Notes under the pieces: generated by a model
What the model was told of the DNA's origin: nothing
The model's input: only the letters and a program-made list of their open reading frames with translations
Database searches by the model: none
In this document: one piece after another, positions 7,311 through 16,147 of the stretch
How the letters are laid out: each line of letters opens with the position of its first letter
Position numbering within the stretch: the first letter of the stretch is position 1
Origin: G963676655 sp963676655
Lineage (GTDB): Bacteria; Verrucomicrobiota; Lentisphaeria; Victivallales; Victivallaceae
Direction: 5' to 3'
DNA length: 64,000 nucleotides
Assembly: GCA_963676655.2 (NCBI GenBank)
Contig: CAXXKX010000004.1
Span: 124,001-188,000, forward strand
Translations under genes and position numbers: made by a program

Positions 7311-9758
7311 TTATTTAAGTTTAGAGTTGATTTTAGATATTGTCAAACCGATTTTGTTTCGGTATTCCAGTAAATTTTCCGGATTACTTGACCAGTTGTC
7401 AACGGATTTTGCGACATTGCCCGGAATATGCAATAACCCGTTTGCCTCTTTCAATAACACATCCTTCTCTTTTATTGCTGATTTATTGAGTTTCTCAATA
7501 ACATTTTCCAGTGCTTTCAAATATTCGTAATCCTCAAGCCCGTCGCGCAGATTTTCGAGTCTCGGGGATGGAAGCAGAGTTCCGTCGGGTCCGGGATAAA
7601 GGAGGTTGCCCATTCCGTTTTTTGCTTTTCTGGTTCCGCGGGAAATATGAAAAATATGCGGCTTCCATTCGGCATCGGGCCATTGTTTGCGGATTTTCAA
7701 ATTGGTGAGCCACTCGCGATTGATACACCAGTAAAGGATACCTTCTACTTTATACATATAGCTTAAAGTTGATATTATCCGACAATCAAATACTGGATAG
7801 TCCAGAAAAAAGTTCGGGTAGGGGTGGCATGGTTCATCGGCCGAATACCACCATATTTCATGGCCCTGTTTTTTTAATCTGTTCAGAATTTTTAATTTGG
7901 ACTGTGAGGCGAATGAACTGAAAATCGGCACCCATACATTAAACAATTTTTCTATTCTTGGATCAGGGAAAGATGTTTGCATCATGCGGAGGTCAGGATT
8001 CGCTTTCTGTAGCGCCGAATTGATCTGGTTGGCCGCCGCTAGCTTATCCGTGGCAAGATGGCCGATAATCTCGTCATAAGAATAATAATACATATCATTT
8101 TGCAGCCCGGCCTGTTTTATTTTCGCGATGGTTTTTCCGCAGTCGGCAACCTGTTTTTCCAGTATTGCCGGAGAAACCGGCTTGCTGTTACCACAACCTC
8201 TGATAGTGAAGAAATTAGTCCGGTTCCTGATTTGTTCCAAATATTCCAGATTAGGATATTCCGCTTCTTTCGTATAAATATTGTTTGGCGCCAGGCGGTA
8301 ACTGAGGAGAAAATTGTAAATGTACATTTTCTTTTCGGCCGGAATTTCTTTCAAGTTGTACCACTGTTTGTAGAATTTTTCAAAAAACGAAAACGCGGTA
8401 CGTAATGAGCCTCTTTCGGGCAGGGTGAAATCATAAACCTGCAGATTGACAGTAACTTTTTCAGTATGACCTCCGCCGGAGAGAGTTATGGTTCCGCGAT
8501 ATTTGCCCGACTGGGCTTTACCTGTATAGACTTTGATAAAGACCGTGGTAAAGTCGCCTTTTGCAGTTGAGTATGCGCTTTTTCCGTTCATAATTACATC
8601 TGGAAACGCTCCGATAAAGTCAATGGGAATGTCCGGCTTTTCACTGGTCACGCATTTCAGGTATCCGAAGGTGATATTTTTTGCCGGGATACGGGATGCT
8701 CCATTGGTACTGATCAAATCAGAAACGGTGACTTTATCAATTTTAGCCGATTTTGTTGGATTCCCTAGCGTAATGATATTAAATCCTTCATATTCATTAC
8801 GGGCCGCACTGATTTCCGCGGTTCGGGTAAGACGTTCTATTTTTTTGAAAAACTCTGGTTCTTTGACTAATCTTTTAACCGCAGGCAAAACAGTGACGGT
8901 AAAAGGGGCATCCGTTTTACCGGCTTGACGCTTAAATAAACTTGCATATTCAGCCGCCAGATTCTTTTTTCTTACCGCTTCTCTGTGTTGACGGATTTTA
9001 TTGAGCTTTTCCATACGTTTTTTATTTTTATTCAAACGATGGCGCCACTGACTTTCATATTTTTCAGAAATGTTGATTACCCGACCTTTGTATATCTTGA
9101 TCTCGTCAATCAACCCTGTGAAATAATATGCATTTGATCTGGAATTTGCACCCGCACCGATATATGCGTCATATTTATTGGGTAGCAGGCTTTTCCCCTT
9201 GCCGTCTTCATATTTACTGTTGCGCCTCTTTTTTCCGTTGACATATATTTCCACATTGCCGCTTTTGTAGGTAAATATTACATGATACCATTGTCCCGGT
9301 TTCAATATTGGTTTGCAGGCATAAACAATCCACTTGCCGGTTTTATCCTTAAATTTCATCTCCGGTTTGCCGTCTCGAATATCAAAATAATAGTTGATTG
9401 CCTCCGGTTTGACTTTTCGGTATCCTTTCCAGAAAATAGTCCGGTATGAAGAAACTTTTTCCGGTTTGATGACATATTCCACTGTAAAATCGTTTTCCAG
9501 TGACAATGCGTCCGAATTATTAATTTTGATATAGTGTTTTCCCGTATCAAAATAAAAAGCATTGCCGAACAGCCCCGGACGGATACAATTATCCGTAGAA
9601 CCTCCGATGATAATCCCGTCATTATTGCCCGAAACATCTTTGATCGTATTATTGGTAATTTGATTGAAATCCCAATGAACCAGAGGTTTTAAATCTGCCG
9701 CATTAAGCAATGTGATGTTGACTAGTAAAAGAAACGCAATTATTGAATTATGCCACAT
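7311..9758 (-). CDS. Secreted LamG-domain protein with GH123-type catalytic domain
   Basis: An 815-residue exported protein. Residues 1-21 are a signal peptide (IIAFLLLVNITLLNA). Residues about 25-225 form a LamG/concanavalin-like jelly roll (YHVIFTYKSGNVEIYVNGKK, AYYFTGLIDEIKIY), then a helical linker and a beta domain. The C-terminal half (about 445-770) matches the DUF4091/GH123 catalytic region; YYYSYDEI places an Asp562-Glu563 pair where GH123 beta-N-acetylgalactosaminidases have their substrate-assisted catalytic pair. The locus partners (SIS protein, Gfo/Idh/MocA proteins, pseudopilin) suit breakdown of an N-acetylgalactosamine-containing glycan. The exact linkage is not known, and many DUF4091 proteins remain untested. 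Confidence 0.75.
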   Translation of the reverse strand: MWHNSIIAFLLLVNITLLNAADLKPLVHWDFNQITNNTIKDVSGNNDGIIIGGSTDNCIRPGLFGNAFYFDTGKHYIKINNSDALSLENDFTVEYVIKPEKVSSYRTIFWKGYRKVKPEAINYYFDIRDGKPEMKFKDKTGKWIVYACKPILKPGQWYHVIFTYKSGNVEIYVNGKKRRNSKYEDGKGKSLLPNKYDAYIGAGANSRSNAYYFTGLIDEIKIYKGRVINISEKYESQWRHRLNKNKKRMEKLNKIRQHREAVRKKNLAAEYASLFKRQAGKTDAPFTVTVLPAVKRLVKEPEFFKKIERLTRTAEISAARNEYEGFNIITLGNPTKSAKIDKVTVSDLISTNGASRIPAKNITFGYLKCVTSEKPDIPIDFIGAFPDVIMNGKSAYSTAKGDFTTVFIKVYTGKAQSGKYRGTITLSGGGHTEKVTVNLQVYDFTLPERGSLRTAFSFFEKFYKQWYNLKEIPAEKKMYIYNFLLSYRLAPNNIYTKEAEYPNLEYLEQIRNRTNFFTIRGCGNSKPVSPAILEKQVADCGKTIAKIKQAGLQNDMYYYSYDEIIGHLATDKLAAANQINSALQKANPDLRMMQTSFPDPRIEKLFNVWVPIFSSFASQSKLKILNRLKKQGHEIWWYSADEPCHPYPNFFLDYPVFDCRIISTLSYMYKVEGILYWCINREWLTNLKIRKQWPDAEWKPHIFHISRGTRKAKNGMGNLLYPGPDGTLLPSPRLENLRDGLEDYEYLKALENVIEKLNKSAIKEKDVLLKEANGLLHIPGNVAKSVDNWSSNPENLLEYRNKIGLTISKINSKLK

Positions 9759-9766
9759 TGTTTACC

Positions 9767-10516
9767 TCAGAGACTTTTGATTAACGGTTTGTATTTCTTC
9801 AGGTAGGCGGCGTTTTTCTCGTCGCCGCCGGGGGCGTTGGCGCTGTTCCAGACCGGCGGGTTGATGCCGCGTTCGACACATTGGCGCACGGTTTCGATTT
9901 CCAGCAGATGCGCGATGGCGAAGTCAACCAGATTCGAGACCGGGGCGATCGGTGTTTCAAAACCAGGAACTTCGACAATCGCATCACCGACCGGATTATA
10001 GTCATCGATGCAGACGTCGGCCAGTTCAAACAAATTGATTTTGCTTGAATGCCGGATAAAATGGTCCGCCGGCATTTCATCCTGCCAGTATGAGCTTGAT
10101 ACGGCGATTATCTTAACGCCTTTTTCCTTCGCCTCCAGTGCCGCGTCGATAGTCGCCGCGTTGATGCCGATGTTATGGAAAATTATCAACAGGTCATCTT
10201 TTTGCAGATCATAATATTTCATGATCGAGCGACCGTAATTTTCGCTGCGTTCGAGTTCCAGATATTTCAACGCCTGGTTGAAGACGCTCAAACCGGTTTC
10301 CATGATCGGATTGATGTTGGAAAGTCCGCCAGCCCGGAAAAACATTTCTCCCATGACCAGCGTGGTGTGCCCGCCGCCGCCGTAGACACTGATCAGTTTG
10401 TCCTGTTCGATCGCGTTCGTCATCAGACAAGCGGCCTTGCGGATGTTGTCCGCCTGTTCGTTCATGACCCGTGAAATATTGGCAAACGCCTTTTCAATGT
10501 AGCCGAAATCGTTCAC
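9767..10516 (-). CDS. SIS-domain sugar isomerase-like protein
   Basis: A 249-residue cytoplasmic protein starting with GTG at 10516, directly after the stop of the upstream gene with no gap. The SIS fold is visible in KLISVYGGGGHTTLVMGEMFFRAGG (about 40-64), DDLLIIFHNIGINAATIDAALEAKEKGVKIIAVSSS (second strand-helix unit) and the C-terminal PPVWNSANAPGGDEKN, a hallmark of the UPF0309-type sugar isomerase-domain family. SIS proteins bind phosphosugars, often amino-sugar phosphates. Placed next to a GH123-like gene it may isomerise or deaminate a GalNAc-derived phosphate, but no catalytic residue set proves this. Confidence 0.82.
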   Translation of the reverse strand: MNDFGYIEKAFANISRVMNEQADNIRKAACLMTNAIEQDKLISVYGGGGHTTLVMGEMFFRAGGLSNINPIMETGLSVFNQALKYLELERSENYGRSIMKYYDLQKDDLLIIFHNIGINAATIDAALEAKEKGVKIIAVSSSYWQDEMPADHFIRHSSKINLFELADVCIDDYNPVGDAIVEVPGFETPIAPVSNLVDFAIAHLLEIETVRQCVERGINPPVWNSANAPGGDEKNAAYLKKYKPLIKSL

Positions 10517-11572
10517 TTATGATACCTCCATTTTCAAATTTTTGTTATTTATTTTGCTATTGTAGTTTTTCCCAAGCCGGTCCCAGAGCTTGAGCGCGTC
10601 CGGGGCCGCTAATACCGTGCCGTAGCCGCCGCGATAGGTCCAGGCCGCCAGCCGGTCAACCCCGAGTTCCTCGTACAGATCGACGATCTCGTCCATTTGC
10701 GTGAAATCACGGGGTTGTTTGTAATAGTTCATGATCCAGCGTTCCGACTGCTTGCCGTATTTCCGGGCGATTGCCACAGTGCGTCGGGTAATATCCTCGA
10801 AAAAGCTCAACGGCAGTTCCCAGTTGATGATTGTGGTCGAGAACACGTCGAAATAGGGACAAGCCGCGACTTTATCCCAGTTGTCATAGCCGCGCAGTTC
10901 GGTCACGTAATAGGTGTTCAACGTGGCATGGACGCAGCAGGTGATCTCCAGTTCCGGCTTGAGCTCTTTTAATGCCTTTGATGTATCTTCGAGAATGATC
11001 ATTGCTTCGCGCCAGCGGAACTGTTTGACGTCGTCAGTCAGGACTTTCGGCATTTCATAGCCGTAATAAGCTTCAAATTTTTTCATGCAAACCGGACAGC
11101 GGCAGGCCCAGTCGTCGCCCGCTCCGCCGGTGATTGACGCGTAACTTTTCGGCAGCGCATAGTGCGGTTCATCCCAGAAAAAGCCGTCCGCTTCAGTCTC
11201 CCGGGCCAGCGTCAGGCAGAAGTTTTTGAAGTAGTCCCGGAATGAATTGGTATTGAAACACGCCGCGTTGAGTTTTTCCCCGGTGGTTGCCGATACCTGC
11301 CGGTTCTCGATATTGTTCTGCAGGAACAAACTTACCTGTTCCCCGCCGAAATATTTACCGATTCCCCAGGGATCGATTATAACTTTAAGTCCCAGTTCAT
11401 GAGCCTTATCGACTATTTTCGGAATATTTGGGCGCCAGAAGTCAAAGTCGAATTCCGTTACCGCGAGAATCACGTTCGTGCAGCCATGATCCAGCATTTC
11501 CTTGAAGTCCTGCTCCGCGTGCTCAACATAATTGAGTCCGTAATAACTTATTGATGTTTCTTTGATAGACAT
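10517..11572 (-). CDS. TIM-barrel glycosidase-like protein with a CxCxxC insert
   Basis: A 351-residue protein without a signal peptide. The beta-alpha pattern (NVILAVTEFDFDFW, LGLKVIIDPWGIGKYFGG, DGFFWDEPHYALP, RLAAWTYRGGYG) looks like a clan-A type barrel, and DGFFWDEP at about residues 145-152 has the acidic pair expected at the end of a barrel strand. WACRCPVCMKKFEAYYG gives a CxCxxC cluster that could hold zinc, as seen in several uncharacterised barrel proteins of PVC bacteria. I cannot name a family. It is the first enzyme gene after the regulator of locus I and its stop abuts the SIS gene start, so it probably acts in the same pathway in the cytoplasm. Confidence 0.6.
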   Translation of the reverse strand: MSIKETSISYYGLNYVEHAEQDFKEMLDHGCTNVILAVTEFDFDFWRPNIPKIVDKAHELGLKVIIDPWGIGKYFGGEQVSLFLQNNIENRQVSATTGEKLNAACFNTNSFRDYFKNFCLTLARETEADGFFWDEPHYALPKSYASITGGAGDDWACRCPVCMKKFEAYYGYEMPKVLTDDVKQFRWREAMIILEDTSKALKELKPELEITCCVHATLNTYYVTELRGYDNWDKVAACPYFDVFSTTIINWELPLSFFEDITRRTVAIARKYGKQSERWIMNYYKQPRDFTQMDEIVDLYEELGVDRLAAWTYRGGYGTVLAAPDALKLWDRLGKNYNSKINNKNLKMEVS

Positions 11573-11628
11573 AGTTTTATTCTTGCTTTAACTGTTAATA
11601 GTTCTATATATGTATATGATAATCTCTA

Positions 11629-12753
11629 TTATGAGACTTGATATTCGATACAGTCTGATGAAATCTCATTCAAACGATTTTCGGCATCGGCCTGGCTGCT
11701 TTGCCGGATGATCAGCCTTGATTCGAGATAACGGGTGACGCCTTCTTCCGAATAATTTTCATTTTGTTTGGCAATCAGGGTTTCCAGCGCGATACGTGCC
11801 ATATCTCGTATCGGGTAACTTACTGACGTAAGGGCCGGATAAACTTCTGAAGCTACCGGCAGATTGTCAAAGCCGGCAATGGCGATATTTTCCGGGACTT
11901 TTATCCCAAGCTGGTTACAGACTTTCAGAGCCCGGACCGCGAACAGGTCGTGAAAACAGAAGATGGCGGTTCTATGCTTATTGATCGTCTTGATCAGCTT
12001 TGATATTTTGCTTAAATCCTGTTCTGGGGAGACATTGTCCAGTTGCAGGATACTGTTGGGATCAATATTTAAGCCCTGTGTCATCAATTCACTGCGAAAA
12101 CCTGCCAGACGGGCATCACGGGCGACCCCGGACGGGCCGATGTAGGCAAAATGTTTGAAGCCCTGTTTGATGAAATGTGCCGCCACCGACTGGGCCGCCA
12201 TCTGATTGTTTACCATGACCGCATCGGCTGAACGGTTTTTGAATTTCCGGCCGATTAATACAAAAGGCACAGGAAGCTGAGAATAATAGCCTTCATTATC
12301 CTCAGTGCCCCAGGGACACGCCAGAATTCCGGTTATACCCATGCGACAGAAGAGGTCAAGTTTTTCCTTTTCCTGATCTTTGTCGTAGTTGCTTGATGCG
12401 ATCATCAACTCATATCCGGCTTCCCGGGCAAAATACTCCAAGTGTCTGGCCAGACCGGCAAAGAAAGGGTTTTCCAGATTCGTCGCCAAAAATCCGATCA
12501 GCTTTTGTTTGTTGTAACTTTGTTTTACTTTAGGTCCGGTGCTGATGTAATGACGGTTGCCCTTCAATTCCAGGAACGCCTCGTCTTTCAGCATATTCAG
12601 AATGCGATGTGCGGTTTTCAGGGAAACAGACTTATAATCGCATAAGCTTCTTGTAGTCATGAACGGAGATCCGGCAACTCCGAACTTGCCGGCTAATATT
12701 TCCGCCTGCAATTCCTGATTGACTTGTTCCGCTTTCGGTAGTTTTATTTTCAT
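11629..12753 (-). CDS. GntR-type HTH regulator with LacI-like sugar-binding domain
   Basis: Taken from the ATG at 12753 (374 residues, MKIKLPKAEQVNQEL); the longer frame to 12825 would translate a palindromic leader. Residues 1-70 are a winged helix of GntR style (SVSLKTAHRILNMLKDEAFLELKGN) and residues about 80-360 a periplasmic-binding-protein-like LacI effector domain (KLIGFLATNLENPFFAGLARHLEY, GFKHFAYIGPSG, IAIAGFDNLPVASEVYPALTSV). This chimera is the AraR-type architecture: a sugar ligand releases it from DNA. The six genes of locus I start 56 bases downstream on the same strand, so it is the likely specific regulator and may be cotranscribed. Confidence 0.83.
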   Translation of the reverse strand: MKIKLPKAEQVNQELQAEILAGKFGVAGSPFMTTRSLCDYKSVSLKTAHRILNMLKDEAFLELKGNRHYISTGPKVKQSYNKQKLIGFLATNLENPFFAGLARHLEYFAREAGYELMIASSNYDKDQEKEKLDLFCRMGITGILACPWGTEDNEGYYSQLPVPFVLIGRKFKNRSADAVMVNNQMAAQSVAAHFIKQGFKHFAYIGPSGVARDARLAGFRSELMTQGLNIDPNSILQLDNVSPEQDLSKISKLIKTINKHRTAIFCFHDLFAVRALKVCNQLGIKVPENIAIAGFDNLPVASEVYPALTSVSYPIRDMARIALETLIAKQNENYSEEGVTRYLESRLIIRQSSQADAENRLNEISSDCIEYQVS

Positions 12754-12774
12754 TGTCGATGAATATTTTTCTTT

Positions 12775-12804
12775 GTTATACTCTTGTTGTAGTTTTAGTA
12801 TAAC
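12775..12804. promoter_or_regulatory. Palindrome in the leader of the locus I regulator
   Basis: GTTATACT (12775-12782) and AGTATAAC (12797-12804) are perfect 8-base inverted arms separated by 14 bases, 22 bases upstream of the regulator ATG on the minus strand. A site of autoregulation is a reasonable guess; binding is not shown. Confidence 0.4.
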
Positions 12805-12935
12805 ATATGGAAACGAATAAGTCAATCCCCTTCTTCATCTTTTTTGTAAATTATCACAAAGTTTAATTGTATAATATCACTACGTTTGACTTTAAAAAAG
12901 TTGTATATAGCTGTTTATGAGAGATATAAAGGCGT

Positions 12936-12976
12936 AAAAAAATCCCCTGACGTGATCGTCAGGGGATTTTAGAGGG
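12936..12976 (-). terminator. Intrinsic terminator of the efflux operon
   Basis: Read on the minus strand, AAATCCCCTGACG pairs with CGTCAGGGGATTT around a 4-base loop and is followed by a run of seven T (plus-strand A-run 12936-12942). It lies 22 bases after the stop of the RND pump gene. Confidence 0.85.
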
Positions 12977-12997
12977 GAAAGACGGCAGACAAAGCGC

Positions 12998-15900
12998 TTA
13001 TGAGGCATGAGGGGGGTAAGGGGGGCGCTTTGCCCGCCGGAAAAATTTATTTACCCGTTCACGGTTACGCTGGAACATCGCATAGAGAGCCGGGACAAAA
13101 ATGATACCTATGATGGTCGCGGTAATCATCCCTGCAAAGGTTGTCGTTCCAATCGCTTTTCGGCTGCCCGCTCCGGCACCGGTAGCGATAACCATTGGTA
13201 AAACTCCGAGGATGAATGAATAAGCGGTCATCAATACCGCACGATAACGGGTTTTGGCTCCAATCAATGCGGCATCAGTGATAGACAGGCCGGCCTCTCG
13301 CTGCTGCTTTGAAAATTCAACGATGAGGATCGCATTCTTACTTGCAAGGGCCACCAGCATAACGAGTCCCAATTGGGCGTAGATACTCAAAGGCATGCCA
13401 AGGAAATAAAGACTGACCAGAGCTCCCAATACCGCAACGACAACTGAAGTGATAACCGACATTGGAACGGTCCAGCTTTCATACTGTCCAACCAGGAACA
13501 GATAGCCGAAGAGCATCGCGAAAGCCATAAGAATGACGATAGTTCCGGCGTTTTTCTTTTCCTGGTAACTCATGCCGGTCCAGGCTACGCGATAATCTTT
13601 AGGCAATGTTTTAAACGCATTATTTTCAATTGCGGCCATATATGTTCCACTGCTGATGCCCGGCTTGGCGGAAGCATTAACTTCTGCAGCCATAAACTGG
13701 TTGAAGCGGGTCAGCTGTCGTGGTCCGGCTTGATGTTTCAAGGTGGCAACTGCTGACAGCGGCACCATTTGTCCCAAATCATTCATGATATTAATCTCTT
13801 CAATATCGGCAATGGAATTACGCTTCTCGGCTTTTGATTGAATCTTAACCTTAAATGAATAGCCATAAAGATTGAAGTCATTGATATATGATGATGCCAG
13901 TTTACTCTGCATGGTGGTAAATACCCGCTTGACCGGAACATTAAGCGCTTCGCATTTTCTGCGGTCAAGGTCAAGGAACAACTGCGGAGTATTGGCGTCA
14001 AACATGCTGAATGCCATTTTTGTTTCAGGCAGGCGGTTGAGGTTTCCTAAAAATCCGCGTAGTGCAGACGCCAGTTCCTGTGGAGTCTGGTCCCCGGTGG
14101 ACTGGAGCATAAAACTCACTCCGCCGGTGACCCCCAGCCCCATGATCGCGGGAGGAGCGAAAACGTTGATTCGGGCAGCCGGAATCGAAGCATATTCTCT
14201 CATCAGCTTACCATTGATTGCATTAATGCTTAAATCCGGGGTTTTACGGTCGTCCCAGTCATCCAGGATTATAATCAGCATTGCCATATTCTCCCCGTTA
14301 CCGCCGATCAGACTAAACCCGCTGATCGCGATGACATCCTTTACTCCGGAAACTTTTTTCGCCAGATCTGTAGCTTTGTGCATTACCGCATCAGTTCTTT
14401 TAAGGGTGGCTCCCGGCGGCAATTGAACCGCGCAGAAGAGTACGCCTTTGTCTTCCTGAGGCAGGAACGAGGTTGGGCTTATCTTGAAAAAGAAATAATT
14501 TCCAGCGATTACTGCCACAATAAGAATCAGGGTAATAAGCCCGCGACGGACCAGAAAGCCAGCAAAAGCCAGATAGGTCCTGGAAGAAAAATCAAGGCAT
14601 ATATTAAATAGTTTAAAAGGCCCGCGCGGCGGACGGTGATGTCGCAACAATAATGCGCATAAAGCAGGACTCAATGTCAATGCGTTGAATGTTGACAAAA
14701 CAAGTGCCGTACACATGGTTACCGCAAACTGGCGATAAATAATCCCGACCATGCCGCCGTAAAAACCGATTGGCGCAAACACCGCCAGCAATACAAGGGT
14801 TGTCGACAGAACCGCCCCGGTTACCTGTTGCATTGCCTTGTAAGAGGCGTCAAGCGGAGAGAGTCCTTCCTCTTCGATTAGGCGCATCACATTTTCTACT
14901 ACAACAATGGCATCATCCACAACCGATCCGATCGCCAGGATCAAGGCGAATAACGTCAGGACATTGGCGCTGTATCCGAGAATCCGCAGAAAGATAAAAG
15001 CTCCGATTAATGATACCGGAATTGTGATAGACGGAATCAGCGTAGCGCGCCAGTCCTGCAGGAACACCCAGGTGATAAGTACCACCAGGATCATGGTCAG
15101 GAATAAAGTTGAAACAATTTCTTTAATAGTTGCCCTAACAAATTTAGTCGGATCATAAGCAATAGTATATTTCATGCCTTCCGGAAAATACTGTGACAGT
15201 TCATCGACTTTGGCCTTGGCTGCGTCAATAACATCCAGCGCGTTGGCGTCGTCCCGGCGATATATTGCCAGAGCCACCGAAGATTTGTTATTAAAATAAC
15301 TGTTGCCTGAATAACTGCTTGCGCCAAGCTCGATTTTTGCTACATCATGCAATCGGATTTGCCGTCCGTGTTCTGTACTGCGGACAATGATCCGACCGAA
15401 GTCTTCAGCCGTTTTCAGACGACCCGATGTATTGATTTTGTATTGTATGAAGTCACTGCTTTGTTCCGTGCCGACGGAACCGGTGGCGGCCTGAACATTT
15501 TGATCCTGAATCGCCTTTGAAACTTCATCCGGGGTTACTTTCAATGCGTTCATCCGGTCTGGGTCCAGCCAGATACGCATACTGTAGTCCAGCGCCCCGA
15601 AGATCGAAGCACTGCTTATCCCGTCAATTCGAGCCAGTGCGTCTTTGACCTTCATACTTACGTAGTTGCTCAAAAATAGTTTATCGAGCTTTTTGTTTTC
15701 TGAGGAGAAAATAAATACCCCGAGAATATCGCTCGATCTTTTTCTGACCGTGATACCCAGTGCGACAACTTCAGAAGGCAGCTTGGGTTCCGCCCGCTGG
15801 ATTGCGTTCTGAACGTTTACCTGGGCGATGTCGGTATCAGTTCCTGATTCAAAAGTGATAGTCAGGTTGTAGTTCCCGTTATTATCGGAGGCTGAGTTGA

Positions 15901-16135
15901 AATATATCATACCCTCAACGCCATTGACCTCAGATTCTATTGGAGCAGCGATCGTGTCCGCAACGACCTGGGCGCTGGCACCGGGATAAGAGGCTGTCAC
16001 GGTGATTGTCGGGGGGGATACCTCCGGGTATTCTGCCACCGGAATCGAATAGAGACTCATCAAGCCGCCGAGGATTATCAGCAGCGAAATAACCATAGCC
16101 AGTTTGGGACGTTTAATAAATACTGCGGAAATCAT
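12998..16135 (-). CDS. RND-family multidrug efflux transporter permease (HAE1/AcrB type)
   Basis: A 1045-residue inner-membrane protein, the normal length for AcrB-like pumps. It has the first membrane helix (PKLAMVISLLIILGGLMSLYSIP), the porter-domain start VAEYPEVSPPTITVTASYPGASAQVV, the central membrane block with VVDDAIVVVENVM carrying the two proton-relay aspartates, and a second membrane block at the C-terminus (ASKNAILIVEFSKQQREAG). It exports hydrophobic or amphiphilic compounds using the proton gradient. The adaptor gene lies 12 bases upstream; no TolC-like outer-membrane factor is present, so one must be encoded elsewhere. Confidence 0.95.
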   Translation of the reverse strand: MISAVFIKRPKLAMVISLLIILGGLMSLYSIPVAEYPEVSPPTITVTASYPGASAQVVADTIAAPIESEVNGVEGMIYFNSASDNNGNYNLTITFESGTDTDIAQVNVQNAIQRAEPKLPSEVVALGITVRKRSSDILGVFIFSSENKKLDKLFLSNYVSMKVKDALARIDGISSASIFGALDYSMRIWLDPDRMNALKVTPDEVSKAIQDQNVQAATGSVGTEQSSDFIQYKINTSGRLKTAEDFGRIIVRSTEHGRQIRLHDVAKIELGASSYSGNSYFNNKSSVALAIYRRDDANALDVIDAAKAKVDELSQYFPEGMKYTIAYDPTKFVRATIKEIVSTLFLTMILVVLITWVFLQDWRATLIPSITIPVSLIGAFIFLRILGYSANVLTLFALILAIGSVVDDAIVVVENVMRLIEEEGLSPLDASYKAMQQVTGAVLSTTLVLLAVFAPIGFYGGMVGIIYRQFAVTMCTALVLSTFNALTLSPALCALLLRHHRPPRGPFKLFNICLDFSSRTYLAFAGFLVRRGLITLILIVAVIAGNYFFFKISPTSFLPQEDKGVLFCAVQLPPGATLKRTDAVMHKATDLAKKVSGVKDVIAISGFSLIGGNGENMAMLIIILDDWDDRKTPDLSINAINGKLMREYASIPAARINVFAPPAIMGLGVTGGVSFMLQSTGDQTPQELASALRGFLGNLNRLPETKMAFSMFDANTPQLFLDLDRRKCEALNVPVKRVFTTMQSKLASSYINDFNLYGYSFKVKIQSKAEKRNSIADIEEINIMNDLGQMVPLSAVATLKHQAGPRQLTRFNQFMAAEVNASAKPGISSGTYMAAIENNAFKTLPKDYRVAWTGMSYQEKKNAGTIVILMAFAMLFGYLFLVGQYESWTVPMSVITSVVVAVLGALVSLYFLGMPLSIYAQLGLVMLVALASKNAILIVEFSKQQREAGLSITDAALIGAKTRYRAVLMTAYSFILGVLPMVIATGAGAGSRKAIGTTTFAGMITATIIGIIFVPALYAMFQRNRERVNKFFRRAKRPPYPPHAS

Positions 16136-16147
16136 TCACCGGGCTCC

